NCBI GenBank assembly: GCA_033558025.1
Contig: JAUCEF010000008.1
Span: forward strand, 2,542,001-2,606,000
DNA length: 64,000 nt
Source: Phytophthora sp. 'mugwort'
Lineage: Eukaryota; Oomycota; Peronosporomycetes; Peronosporales; Peronosporaceae
Reading direction: 5' to 3'
The notes beneath the pieces are model-generated. The model made no database searches. It was given only the letters and a program-made list of their open reading frames with translations, and was not told the DNA's origin. This document shows, piece after piece, positions 31,269 through 42,987 of the stretch. The position numbers and the translations under genes were made by a program. How positions within the stretch are numbered: position 1 is the stretch's first letter; each line of letters starts with the position of its first letter.

Positions 31269-33104
31269 CAGGAAGTAGGCACATGAAACCTTGGTAGATA
31301 TTAACTGAATGATACGGTAACCGGCACGACGATAAAGCAGAACTGCGCAGCGCGGTCTCCAACTGACGTCCGTCGCAAGTTGAAGTGGGGTATAACACCC
31401 AATCAGATGGCGGGAACCGTTTGTGACGTCTACCGGTACATGTATTGGGCAGGGCTCATCAAGACCTATTCATGTCTGCTATTAACACGTCATCCCTGAC
31501 TCAAGGAGAACGGAATATAGCTTCCAGTGTGGGATTTGTGGCAAAGGAAAACCGCAAATAAGAAAATGTAAGGAAGCAAAAGCACGTAGCCTAGCTCATC
31601 TTTTCTCTATCCAATATGACTCTTAGGGTAGGATACGTTTCCTCGTTGTCGAGATATTGAATAGTGAAGGCTGGGTCCAGCGCTCGGAGGCTATTGCACC
31701 GTGAAAGCTGTTCAATCAAACAGTGGTACTTCAGAGTACTACTCCTGCGCTGGTCTATTGTTTACATTCTGCGCGACACGTGCTCAGACTGGTCGCCGCA
31801 GCTAATACCGACAGAACGGCATAGTGAGTACAGGAAACAACACCCAGACTTTACCTCCCAGCGAATTGCCGAAACATCTATTCGGCAGGCACTGCTTGTT
31901 CAGCCACGCGGTTTTGTTAGGCGAGATAGTTCCTCCCAAGGATTCCGACAGATCCTTGGGAGGGCTAATTCCACAGGTACTACTCTAACCAAGGGGTAGG
32001 TTAATAGCGGCATTCGCTCCGACGTGACCCTCTGACCTCAAAACGACTCATTCTACAGGAGTTATTTTTTTCAACGGCGGATCATGAACATATTCGTCAC
32101 TACACTCCGCAGCGATTGACCATGGGTTCAAGCACCCTGAGGAGTATACGACCAGATGAGTCTCGTAGTTGCATTTGAGATTGCGGCGTTCGTTTTTTCG
32201 AAACCACCACACTTTCCGCTCTGACTGAGACCGGCATACCGTGTTAATGCAAGCGTGATTCAAATCTTCTCGGTGGACTGAACGCCGACACGCAACTCGG
32301 CTTATTGCGCTACAGTCGGCACCGGAATGCGGTTCAGTGCCGTCTTGACACGGTGGCTCGTGACGGCCAGCGAGAATCGTAACATGCTTCAGAAATCGCA
32401 CCGAAACGGTGCGCCAAACTGAAGTTGCACACGAACGCTCTAAAAAAGCTGAAGTTTCCTTTGCCCTCGTCCGCCGTCTATCAAGAACGACCAGTAACAG
32501 ACAGCGCTCGGCTCAGCAAATTCATTTCGATAGGCCCATGCGAGCGAGCTGGACCACCGGTGCACTATTTGATGCCGTCTTCAACCGGGAAAAAGGCCGG
32601 GCTACTGAGTCTTCATCCATTATCAACGGAGCACGAGTCTGAGGCGCAAGGTGCGGCGGACGATCAGCCTGATCAGGTGCTAAACGCCTCGTCTCTTGCC
32701 GTTGAGCGCCGAGCAACTTCAAGGGTGGCGGCAATTGGCTCGCATCGAGCCAAGTGAAGTCTAGAGCCCCGAGCCCCTGACGAATTTACGACAGCTAGGC
32801 GGCGCTCCAAGTCTCGCAACAAGCTTTGCCTGTCGGCGTCATGACTGTCCACACTGAGTCTCTACTGCACAACTGCAAGTGGTCATCTGTCATAACCGCT
32901 GCGCGAACTGTTAAATACGGAACGATCCCCGGTTATGAACCGATTCTAACCTCGCACCACCGACCACGTACAGCTTGTGACACCAGTCAATCACGCCTCG
33001 CATAAATAAAGCTAATCGGGGACGCGACGGTCGTCGAAAGGTACGAGCCAGCAGCGCCACACGTACCTTACCTTTTTGCGGAGGTGGCCGAGCACACAAA
33101 CGTC
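31269..33104. other. 1.9-kb spacer between the ATPase pseudogene and malate dehydrogenase
   Basis: Short ORFs occur on both strands (31664-31999 +, 32048-32401 -, 32425-32757 +); none carries a recognised domain. The 110-codon frame at 32425 is Ser/Ala-rich. A strong hairpin lies at 31932-31963. Confidence 0.45.
31932..31963. repeat. Perfect 12-bp hairpin
   Basis: CCTCCCAAGGAT and its exact inverse ATCCTTGGGAGG are separated by eight bases. No gene or element end is recognised beside it. Confidence 0.75.
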
Positions 33105-33118
33105 TCACTTTCGAATTC
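33105..33118 (+). promoter_or_regulatory. Possible initiator element of malate dehydrogenase
   Basis: TCACTTTCGAATTC, 38 bp before the start codon, resembles the oomycete initiator consensus TCATTYYNCAWTTT with three departures. It also resembles the stronger match upstream of the START gene at 53468. Confidence 0.4.
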
Positions 33119-33156
33119 GCCGGCTTCCACCCAAGCAAATCCAGCCGTTAATAAAG

Positions 33157-34164
33157 ATGTTTGCCCGCGCGTCCACACTCACCGCCCCCACGCTGCGTCG
33201 TGCCTACTCGATGGCCCAGGGCCACCAGAAGGTCGCCGTGCTGGGTGCCGCCGGCGGCATTGGCCAGCCGATGTCGCTGCTGCTCAAGGACTGTGACTAC
33301 ATCAAGCACTTAAGCCTTTTCGACGTGGTGAACACACCCGGCGTAGCCGCCGACATCGGCCACATCAACACGCATGCCAAAGTGACGGGCCATGTGGGCA
33401 TGGAGCAGGCCGGCGAGGCCCTCGACGGTGCCGACGTGGTGGTCATCCCTGCCGGCGTGCCGCGCAAGCCCGGCATGACTCGCGACGACCTGTTCAACAC
33501 GAACGCCGGCATCGTACAATCGCTAGCCTCGGTCGCGGCCAAGCACTGCCCCAATGCCATGATCCTTGTTATCGCCAACCCCGTCAACTCCACGGTGCCT
33601 ATTGTGGCTGAGACCTTCAAGAAGGCCGGCGTATACGATCCCAAGCGCCTCTTTGGTGTGACGACCCTGGACGTCGTGCGCGCAGCCACTTTCGTGTCCG
33701 AGAACCAGAAATGGGACCCGCGCAACACTAACGTCAAAGTTATCGGTGGCCATGCCGGCACGACCATCCTACCGCTGCTCTCGCAGCTGGAGGGCGCCAA
33801 GTTTTCGGATGACGATATCGCCAAGCTCACCCACCGCATCCAGTTCGGCGGCGACGAAGTCGTGCAGGCCAAGAATGGCACGGGCTCGGCCACGCTCTCC
33901 ATGGCCTACGCCGGCGCCCGCTTCACCACCCGCCTCCTGTCCGCCATGAACGGCGCCAAGGATGTCGTCGAGTGTTCGTACACGCAGAACGACGTGACCA
34001 AGTTGCCTTTCTTCTCAACGCCTGTGACGCTCGGCCCCAACGGTGTCGAAAAGGTGCATCACTTCGGCGAAATCTCTGCCGTGGAACAGGCTAACTTTGA
34101 CGAGATGATCGTGGCTCTCGAAGCCCAGATCAAGAAGGGTGTGGACTTCGCCAAGAACAACTAG
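33157..34164 (+). CDS. MDH: Malate dehydrogenase, mitochondrial type
   Basis: NAD-dependent malate dehydrogenase, which interconverts malate and oxaloacetate in the TCA cycle. 335 residues, single exon, intact. The N-terminus (MFARASTLTAPTLRRAYSMA) is a typical mitochondrial presequence, which is why the Met at 33157 is chosen over the upstream in-frame Met at 33076. Rossmann glycine motif GAAGGIG lies at residues 30-36; Asp56 ends the second strand as expected for NAD specificity. The substrate loop VPRKPGMTRDDLF holds Arg103 and Arg109. Asn141 (ANPVNS), the catalytic Asp172 in TLDVVRA with Arg175, and His199 in GGHAG complete the active site. High-GC coding sequence contrasts with the repeats on either side. 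An initiator-like site precedes it. Confidence 0.97.
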   Translation: MFARASTLTAPTLRRAYSMAQGHQKVAVLGAAGGIGQPMSLLLKDCDYIKHLSLFDVVNTPGVAADIGHINTHAKVTGHVGMEQAGEALDGADVVVIPAGVPRKPGMTRDDLFNTNAGIVQSLASVAAKHCPNAMILVIANPVNSTVPIVAETFKKAGVYDPKRLFGVTTLDVVRAATFVSENQKWDPRNTNVKVIGGHAGTTILPLLSQLEGAKFSDDDIAKLTHRIQFGGDEVVQAKNGTGSATLSMAYAGARFTTRLLSAMNGAKDVVECSYTQNDVTKLPFFSTPVTLGPNGVEKVHHFGEISAVEQANFDEMIVALEAQIKKGVDFAKNN

Positions 34165-34803
34165 ATTGCTGGCCCCAGTGCTTGCTAGTCAGCTGCTGGC
34201 CGCGAGTCGAACGTAGCGAACGGGCAATAGCTGGCGAGGTAGTTTAGTGCGAGCCTGTAGCCCCGGCCGCCACCTAAGGTTGCGCTTTGGTGCATCCAAT
34301 AATGTCGAATACAAATCTGTTTCACAACCAGCTTTGGTGTGGTATTGGCATTGATCTGTGGAGGTGCTGATGTACCAGACACTGTAGGGAAACCACAGGA
34401 TTGCAGTAGGAACCGCGAGCGTCAAGAAACGTCACCCTGAGTGGCACGACGCAAGACCGCCGAAAATGCATTGACAGTACATTCAAGTCGATATTTGTTT
34501 TCATTGGCAATTGATACAGAGACCCCGGGGACTGCTTCCCTGTCGAGACTCGACACGTCAGCACGATCTCCACACTGCGTCACAGCCGCGCGTTTGATGC
34601 GCAACTAGCGCAAGGTCGACCTTGCGTCACAAGCTGTGTTGCATGCTGTGTGCTTTTGCATTCGCTATACCGGTACCTACTCAGTATCGAATTTCGAGCA
34701 CTCAATATACCGTTAGTACAGTATCAGGATGGAGCTACATTAAGTACCGGTATTGTTCCTTTGCAATGCGAATACAATGAGGCACATGTACTCAAATATT
34801 ATA
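34165..34803. other. 3' flank of malate dehydrogenase, no gene seen
   Basis: Short minus open frames (34322-34573, 34189-34425) overlap each other without recognised content. Confidence 0.45.
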
Positions 34804-35068
34804 AAACGCCAGGTTATTACGACCACGCATATTGGGACGCCACTCTCTCGATTTTGCGAGTTGAGCGGCGCTGTTTAAATTTGTTGTTGCTGTTGTGTAA
34901 AGGCGATTGGGACACGTTTTAACGTTTGTGCTATCGCATTTTAGATATAGGCTCTAATACCTGTGATTGGTTTGGTCAGTGCACCCCTTATTATGACCAG
35001 GGACAAGAAGGCTGCGAGCCATTCGATGCTAGCGGTGCGCTCACTTTAAATATGTCATTTTTAAAGCA

Positions 35069-36030
35069 ATGGGAGGGACCACCACTTTACGATGAGAAGA
35101 AGGGGCTTATCAAGGGACTGCATGAATCAGGCTTCAGCCTGCGAGAGATATGCCGTTGTGTCAAGCGCGCACGCGGCGCATGTCGCCGCGTCCTATTAGA
35201 AGATGAGCAAGAATCCTGGACCATCTGCTGCGACGTCTGAGAGAGCCACACGCTTGCTGCTGCGCACAACGGCCAAAGCCGACTTCTCCGCCCGGCAGCT
35301 CAAGAGCGGGCTATGCATGTCGGCTCGGTACGTACTATCCAGCGCATACTTTTCGGTATCGACTGGCTAATCTATACGAAGATGGCAACACATTGCCGCT
35401 GTCGGCGGAGGACAAGAAAGCGAGAGAGGAGTGGCGTGGGCAAGTGTCCTAATACGAATACCACCGGACCTGGGACTCCATCATTTATCAGATGAGCAAA
35501 AGTGGAATCTCGACGGGCCCGACGGCTTCCGGACCTACTCGAGAGACAGCCGTCGTCGACTTCGGCAGCCTAAGCGTCGTTAGCCTGGATGCAACTCGGT
35601 CATGGTGTGGGCAGGCCTCAGCATCGCTAAAAAAACGGAGCTGGCGGTGCTGAATGGCAAACAAAATTCGGACGACTATGTGTACACTATGTCCGAGTAT
35701 GTGCTGCCGTTTACCCACCTGCATTATGACACCGATTTCGTGTACCAATAATACGGAGCATCGATTCACCGGTCGAAGAAGACTTAAAAGGTTTTTAAGA
35801 ACAAGGCATGCGCGTGCTAGATTGGCCAGCAAGATCGCCGGATTTAAATCTGACCGAAAGCTTGTGGTCTGTCGTGAGTCGACGTGTATATGCCAACGGC
35901 AAGCATTACAGTAGCGTATCTAACCTAACTTGCACCTTTTTCTCTTTATAAAAGCGTGGGAGTCAATCGACGTCGATCATGACTTCGTTGATCGAGTCAA
36001 TGCCGCGCCAGTGCAAGGAGGCCATAAAAA
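35069..36030 (+). pseudogene. Tc1/mariner transposase, broken
   Basis: N-terminal helix-turn-helix GPPLYDEKKGLIKGLHESGF with LREICRCVKRARGA, then VRTIQRILFGIDWLIYTKM (35322-35385). Later parts are in changing frames: SDDYVYTMSEYVLPFTHLHYDTDFVYQ (about 35668-35750) followed by TAA TAC in place of the expected Gln-Asp, so a stop coincides with loss of a catalytic Asp. Then RSPDLNLTESLWSVVSRRVYANG (about 35834-35900) and a C-terminal region ending near 36030. Frameshifts occur near 35075, 35400 and 35800. The layout and motifs resemble the transposase at 20279-21282, but the terminal repeats are unrelated. Confidence 0.85.
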
Positions 36031-36058
36031 CGTGAAAATAAGACCCACTACTAATGTA

Positions 36059-37930
36059 CTACTCCATTCCAGATTATGAGCTCCATTGGACGTTTTATAC
36101 TGTTCCAGAGTATGAGCTCCCAAGTCTTACCTGAACTCACTATTGTGTGGTGTGCCGGACGGGGGTAATGTTGACGCGACTTCAGCTGTCTTTGGCGAGC
36201 ACAAACGCCGCGTTGGAGGTCTACCCTCTCGCTCCAGCCGCTGTTTTCCGATGTGATGTGGCTTAAATCACTGTCCCCGTTGGCTTGGATACACAAGTCC
36301 ATACAGCTCTGCAATGTAATGAAAGCAGCACTCAACACCCGGCATCTCAGCCCCCAATACGCTTCAGTTGTGACTCAAGTTGCGCGATGTATTCTCCCTC
36401 TGTCGAGCCTGGATAGTTGTAAAAACGTCTAGGTCATAGCAATTCATGTCGTGGCTGTCAGGGGGTCGGAAGCGCAGGTCCACCTGTCTCTTTCAGTGCT
36501 CAGCAGCAACAGCAAATTCACGGTCGGACGGGGAGATGTGAGCTGGATCGTTATCTTGCTGGAGGATAACCCGACCGTTGGTTGGCCATCTAACACAAAT
36601 TGACCAAAACAAAATTGTAACCAGCTTTCCGCGATACGTCTCTATAGTCACAGAAACCGCCTTCGTCTCGAGCGTTCAGCAGGTAGACGCACACTAGACC
36701 GTTTAACCGTCACTTGCTCGTAAAGGCCTCCGAGGTTCCCCTCGTAGAAGCTTCTGTCGGTGTAGCGAGGCCTACCGACGGCAGCTAACATAACCACACG
36801 AGTCACAAAACGCTCGCTCTTCACACTCCTTATTGGTGCAGGTTCATCCGGTAGCATCAGGAAGCGCCGCTGTGGTTCCGTAATGTAGAAAATCTTTTTA
36901 TCCAGGTGCACAGTGTTGTACATACCGGAAAAGAGCAAGCATGTCTTGCCAACGTTCTCTAAGCAAAACGACAGCCGAGTTTGCATATTGTCGTCGGTTA
37001 GCAGCGGCCGGACGACGCTGTTATTTGAGCGCAGACTGCCGCGCTTTAACTCCCGAAAAAGCGTTGTTGGAGGAAGGCTACATGCGTCAGCGACAGAACG
37101 ATAGCTGGGGCGTCGAGCAAGAGGTGTCTGACGCAGAGATCCCAGACCTTGGTTGCGGTCTCGGTGCCGGCGCCTGCTGTTATGCATACGGGAAACGACG
37201 CGGTAGACCCCTAATCGCTGCATCTCGAGCTCAGCACGTTTCCAGACGCGGCATACCGTTTCGACATGCAAGCTAAGGAGGTTAGCTACCTCAGCCTCGG
37301 CTCCTTTTCGTGGCGACACATTTTTCAAACGCGTCAGTAGGCACTGGACCACCTAGTCCAGCTCACGACCCGTAAGGTTGCGGGTATGACGACGGGAAGG
37401 ATGGGAAGCGGTCATATATGCAGCTGTCGGTAGGGTCGTGTCAATCGTCGTTACGTCTTCTCCTTTACTCTTCGAGAGTGAACGCCATGGATAACGGCAT
37501 GGACACGGTGGTCGAGTTCATACCATACCTGGAAGCGGCTGAACCCAGCACGTACGCCGTGGACCCAGCGCGGGTATGGTCAAGTCGGGCATTGGCGCGG
37601 TCGAGTCCAGCGCAGACTTGGGCAGCGTGGGCGTAGTCTTGAGTGGTGCGAGTAACACGAACCAGGTCATGGTTGGAGATGTTGGCGTGACTTGGTCGGG
37701 AGGGGCGAGATCTTATAATGCAGTCCTTTGTTATAGTGGAAGAAGAGCGCCACTCATGCTTTTCCACAGGTTGGCGCCATAACTTGGCGTCTTGTGGAGC
37801 TGCCCACATGTTGGAACGAATGGTAGCGGTAAGTCGCGTCTTTTGGTCCTATGGTCCCCTGTTCTGGTTCAAATCAACCTTAATATCGCACCTTGTTCTG
37901 GTAGGGAGCTCATAATTTGGAATGGAGTAG
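36059..37930 (-). mobile_element. Second mariner element nested inside the first
   Basis: CTACTCCATTCCAGATTATG at 36059 is the inverse of the sequence ending at 37930 (CATAATTTGGAATGGAGTAG), one mismatch in 20. TA flanks both ends (36057-36058, 37931-37932). The broken transposase is on the minus strand. A second partial copy of the terminal motif (GTTCCAGAGTATGAGCTCCC) follows at about 36102, inside the left end. Confidence 0.88.
36150..37415 (-). pseudogene. Mariner-like transposase, nearly continuous, a few stops
   Basis: Starts at ATG 37415 (MTASHPSRRHTRNLTGRELD), meets TAG about 20 codons in, and then runs open from 37352 to 36648: a helix-turn-helix region (AEVANLLSLHVETVCRVWKRAELEM), RSVADACSLPPTTLFRELKRG, and the catalytic part NTVHLDKKIFYI with the first Asp, followed by RFVTRVVMLAAVGRPRY. 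After a frame change the second and third catalytic blocks follow at about 36590-36545 (RVILQQDNDPAH) and 36475-36430 (DSHDMNCYDLDVFTTIQ). The DDE motif is thus still visible. Stops at the 5' end and near 36500, and frameshifts around 36650, make it inactive. Confidence 0.85.
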
Positions 37931-38214
37931 TAGTTATATTCTCCCATCATTCTTTTTGGCTTGCTTTTGTATAGGAGGTGGGTGGCCATAATAATGGGTG
38001 AACTGACCAAAACGGCGCTTTACTTTTAACATGCGATGTCACAAACGTTAAAACGTGTTTTAATCGCCTTTAACAATTTGAGACCTCCGCTATTGGGGTA
38101 TAAGCCATGTCAAATCGCATTTATTCGGGAGCAACATATTTAAACAGCGCCGCTCAGCTCGCAAAGTTGAGGGAGTGGCGCCCCAAAATGTGGGTGGCAT
38201 GATAATCTGGCGGA

Positions 38215-41200
38215 TAGTGTACGAATTGTTTACATGCATGCTTCCCGCTCGACGACTCATTCCCTCCAAGTTTCTTTTTTTATCAGTGTCTGTGCTAAGT
38301 ATGCTCCCATTTCCCGGACAGTCACGTACTATCTATGCGAAGTACAAAGTTGGAGGTTTCTCCGACAACCGGATAAACGCACAACTGGTACAGCGCTCAT
38401 GTAACCTCGTTAGGGAGCTACATTCAGGGTCAGGTTAACTTGGGCAACTTTCCTGGCCAATCACAGTCCATTATTCTTATTGAGCGTTTTTGGTCAGGAC
38501 AGTTGGGGCAATTTCGGCAATTAAAGCCCTGCAAATCTTATTGTTGTTAAACACTGGCTGTCAGTCGCCGGATTGATAAACGTTATGAAGGGCATGCCTT
38601 GGGACCTTCACGCTTGGAGGCGACGCTGCTGCCCCCCGGCGACTTTGTTGCTTGCTGTCTATCTGAGCATGACGACCCTGCTGCTGGCGGTGACTCTGAA
38701 GGGCGGCGACGGCCCTGGTAGTGGAGAATCTGCAGCTGGTGGGAAAACGGTGGCTTTTGGTGACGGCTCTGAGCACCAGCGATGCTGTGGAATGGAGTTA
38801 GAGCACCAGAAGAAACGACAAGGCGACAGAGTTGTAGCACCTCTAACGTATCCGGCACCCTTTAACGAGGTCATATATCCAGAATAGAATACCGGACTAT
38901 CACGATAGGATGCATGCCTAATCGTGAGATAGCAATTCAGTTCAGCCCCGTTTCTGATTCGAGAATCGGTTTGATCATAACCATTTTACTTCTGATTCCG
39001 TAACCTTTGGGGCCGGGATGACGTCTATCAGCACATCAAGGACCATGAACAACAGAGCGCTGGCACAGCATCTCCTGCGTTCTCCTGCACGAGCTTCAAG
39101 AGCGGCAAGATAAATGAAAGTGGTGTCTGAGGCACTAAACGACATGCCGTGCGCGTAAGAGAAGCTTGGAGCGATACTTCGGCACGACTGGGAGGTTATA
39201 TCGAACTATTGTCAAGCATTGGGGTGGACATTTTGTACTCCAAGGTGAGAGCTTAGCATGACGGTGAGTCTCAGTAGGTAGTAATAAGCGTCTTATCACA
39301 ATAATGGGGCTTGAACAAACACACATGAGGTGGCTAACGTCTAGATACGTTTTTTTAATTCGAATGAACATCTATTTAAAGCACTACTGCGCAGAGTAGT
39401 TACGGCAGTGCAAGTGAGTTGTGGAGCTCTTTGTCTGTCTTTTCCATCTCAAATATGCCATCTCGCTTTGTCGACTCCCTCTTCGTGGTACACTGTATCA
39501 GCCACAACAATCGCAACCTCATCACACTATGTATGCCGTAGTGACGCGATAACTCCCGCAGCGACGAGTGTTGCAGACATATGCATGTGCCATGCCCAAT
39601 ACCATGAGCCCGCGTGGGCTAAATGATATATTTCGTTGGGAGACGGTTCCTACTGAGATGCAGCATTTCCATGAAAAATAGCAACAGCTCCTTTTTCCAT
39701 GAATGCTTAAGTTGTGGCCGATAGTAATCTTGACCAAGTGGCTCACAGGAATATACGTTAATGTTATTGGGAACGCGACTTCAACAAAACGACACCCCGG
39801 TGGATAGCCGTCAAATGTAGCGGAAAAGATCACATACGGCGTCTCGGATATCCATTGAGAAGGCGGGCTGGGTCATCTCAACGTATTCACGCCCATGTCA
39901 ATAACCGCGTCGTTGGGCACTTGGCAGCGCGTAATACTGTCTAATTACGTCGTTAGACTTAATCTTCAGTTGTGTCGCGAGTGCCGTTGAGTACTTATTT
40001 AGCACGTCTTCTGCAAGTGACTAATGTCGCTCTGCTGCATCCGAGTGAAGCAACCCCTCTGTGGACGTTTCTAAAGCGAATGGCTCGACAGGGTGTGCTT
40101 GAACCAAGCGCCAATCCTGCTTCAACCAGGCAAGATTTCCAAAAAATTTGTTTGTTTTCTTCTTCATGTTGTAATAGCCCTGTATATGAATGAACATTAC
40201 ACCCCAAGAAAAACAAGTCAGTGGAGAATCACCCTTAACGTTCAAGCAGTACCAGCATCTTTTTTGTGGCACCCTTAATGCTCTTACAGTGCCATTAACC
40301 CACTCCATCGACTAACCCACGTACCTACCAAGGTCGACGAGGTCCGGCCCCAAAGACACGATAATACACCTCTGTGTATCCTCTCCATGAGCAGCTATCC
40401 GCTGGGTTTTCTCTTCCAGTGCTGCCTCCATCTTTTTAAACAGTGAATCTGGATCTACAAATCAGTGTTTCAAACGATCTGCCGATGTTGACTTCGGAGC
40501 TAGTTTGCAGAATATCACTCGAGCTTGTACAAAAAGCTTGTCTGTCATGAGTGCCGGGTACTGATCAAGTTCATTTAACACCTTTTGCAAAAAAAAAAAG
40601 AAGAAACAATTTGGGTAGCAGTTCACCCACTTGATTATCTGGGACATCGGTGTCGTCACCTTCGACGAAACTAAAACGACAGCATATCTGGGCTGCGAGG
40701 TACACCAACGCTGTTTGCCTTTCTCCCTGGTGCGAGGATTAGGTAAGCGTTGTATTCCGCTTGTTCTATACAGTCTCTCTTTTCTTGTTGCTGCTCGAGG
40801 TACTCTTGAACACTTCTCTTTTTCTTTCAACTCATTTGCAGTTGTAGAGAACACTTCTTTGGAAGGCTGTGTGGTTTTGGACGTCCGAGTCCTCGACATT
40901 TTCTGACACGGCCCTGTTACGATGGCTAGTCATAAAGGCAGCAGATGCGGCCTCCATAGCTAGCTCTCCATCTCTGCCATTAGATTTGCATAATCCCATG
41001 GATCGAAAAAACTATCGGAATCGCAGTCTTATCTGCCACAGCGGATGACGCAGGAAAAGGATGACACAAAATGTTTTCGCTATGGTTGTCTTCCACTTGT
41101 CCTATTTGTTTGTAGAAATCCACTGTTGACAAACACTGGGTTTCTCGACCACTGGTTCAAACAGGGGAGAGCGCGCGCATACTTCTCAACGTCAGATAAA

Positions 41201-41849
41201 GGGCCATATTTGCTTATTCTTCTCTTTGCAAACCTACAAACTTCACACCGGGTTTATCTGGGCGAGCGGGATTACTGAGCGGGGAATCTTGCCTTGCGAC
41301 GGGGCAATTGTGTTGGTCGCGCTTTTGATAGGTTGATCACCTCTTCAACAAGCACTAATCGACTTCTAGGGACTCGTAAAGCATTTTAGCGTCCTTTATT
41401 TTCCTTCGACAGCAACCTCTTGTATCGTAAAAGCTTCGAAACCATGATCTTCCGCGGCAATCACGATTCGGGCGCCGCCGACTCTTTGATAGCAGACAAT
41501 TGCATTTCCTATCCAGATCGTGAACAGACCGCTCCGAGCCAGAAAATACTATCTTACACGCAGGGTAATCGGACAATCGTGACAATTTTGGTCTTTGTCG
41601 GGGTATTCATGAACAAATCGCACTGCGCCGTAACTTTGGTAAGGGCGTTGTTCGAAACCGAGCAGCTACTATGGGCAAGGTCGATGTAAGCAAAAGATGC
41701 TGATACAGTTTGTCTCGCAGCCAGCCGCGCAGTGCAATAACCGTTGGGTCGAAGTCAGCTTCATGAATGTTGTTAGCTTCTCGAGTCCACCCCCAGGTTA
41801 GCCTTCTTCACGCCTTCTTTTTCTTCGCGCTCACCTTCGGCTTGAGCTC
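38215..41849. other. 3.6 kb of unassigned sequence
   Basis: Open frames of 60-145 codons occur but none is recognised. The longest is 40462-40899 (minus, 145 codons: basic N-terminal half, a Phe run coded by an A-tract at 40589-40600, then LNELDQYPALMTDKLFVQARV). 38573-38887 (+, 104 codons) has an Ala/Leu-rich segment and overlaps a similar-length minus frame. Others are 39522-39833 (-), 40631-40906 (+) and 41420-41689 (+). No terminal repeats or splice-supported gene found. Confidence 0.4.
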
Positions 41850-42821
41850 AATTAACCATTTGTGCAGCACGAGAAAGGCTACGACGATCATTGACGTGTG
41901 TCTTGTTGCAACGGGTGCTTGTAGATACGGAAATTGCCTTTGAGGCGACCGAAGGCCTTTTCTACAGTGATCCGAGTGCGACTATGAAATAGTTATAGTT
42001 GCTGTCTCTCGTAGACATTGTGAGCGTGATCGGATACGGCGTTAGCACTTCATGAGACAGTCAATAACCAGCATCACCCAAACAATACTTACCTCCCCGG
42101 CAAACGCGATGAAATCGTCTGACCGAAGACGGAGCGATTATACACCGATTGATCATCCTGAGCGCCGTTTCGTAATGAGTAAGAAACAAAACGATGGCGG
42201 TGGTCCACCATTGCCGCATGTTGAATGCTAGGTAGCCCTTCCGGCAATAAAACACATCAAAGTCAGCAAAACGCTGGATATTGATTGGCGTGCCGTCTAG
42301 CGCGCCAACAACATCAGGGAAGCCACACGTCCGCGGTAAACCGCCTTCCACCTCGACCCATCTTGCTGTAGTTGTAGGAAACGTGATGGCAGAGCTCTTG
42401 AGGTGTTGAGAATGGGCACCACTTCTTTGATGTACGTTAAGGCCTGCGATTTGCCACAGCCAACCTTCTGATCAGCAGTGTACGCAGAGCACCCGCGCGT
42501 CAAGTAGTACGGTGCGACAACGACTCGATCACAAACAGCAAAGCGAGCGTTTGGGCGAGGGAGATGAAAAGCAGCAGCCCAACGCTCCTCAATGCGAGCG
42601 GCGATCGTGTCAAACGTCCATCGAGAGCAGCACATATTAGCTTGAAACCATTCTTCGTTGCATGATGGGTCCTTCTGCGCCGCCTTCCATGTGTTCGTCC
42701 GCAGCGCATACCGGCGCAACTTCGGGTAGGAGCTGAAGCGCTCATCACTGGTGCAAATAACGGCCATCCCTGTGGTTGCTGCAGCGCCGACGAAGATTTT
42801 CTTGAAGCTTGACCTGGGCAT
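41850..42821 (-). pseudogene. PIF/Harbinger (DDE_4) transposase, frameshifted
   Basis: Minus strand from ATG 42821. The N-terminal part (NEEWFQANMCCSRWTFDTIAARI) precedes CDRVVVAPYYLTRGCS and KVGCGKSQALTYIKEVV. After a frameshift near 42350 the catalytic part reads TCGFPDVVGALDGTPINIQRFAD (first Asp), FYCRKGYLAFNM, then GKYCLGDAGY (second Asp). A final block FHSRTRITVEKAFGRLKGNFRIYKHPL (about 41990-41910) has the last acidic residue in VEKAFG. Closer to animal/plant PIF types than the remnant at 21.87 kb. Confidence 0.8.
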
Positions 42822-42987
42822 TCTTTCTTTTACTCTACTTTTTTTTCTCGGCTCGCTAGCAAACCTCGCCGAGGGGCAATGGTAGCCGAGATTATCGCTT
42901 TGATAAAACGAGACACAGCAGAAGTCTCACCAATCAGCGTATAGTAAATCTCGGCCAGCTAGCATCACATTTTACATCGACCTCGCC

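Larger units (their letters stand above)
34804..38214 (+). mobile_element. Tc1/mariner-type element with ~200-bp inverted repeats, split by a nested element
   Basis: 34804-35000 and 37984-38214 are imperfect inverted copies sharing CGCCACTC, TTTGCGAG, GAGCGGCGCTGTTTAAAT, AAAGGCGAT, ACACGTTTTAACGTTTGTG and TTGGTCAGT..CACCC. TA lies just outside each end (34802-34803, 38215-38216). The + strand transposase lies between the left repeat and 36030. A second mariner (36059-37930) is inserted before the right repeat, which accounts for the unusual 3.4-kb length. Confidence 0.85.

Noticed and set aside
33297..33902. 201-codon minus ORF
   Set aside because: Complement of the intact malate dehydrogenase gene; an antisense shadow of high-GC coding sequence.
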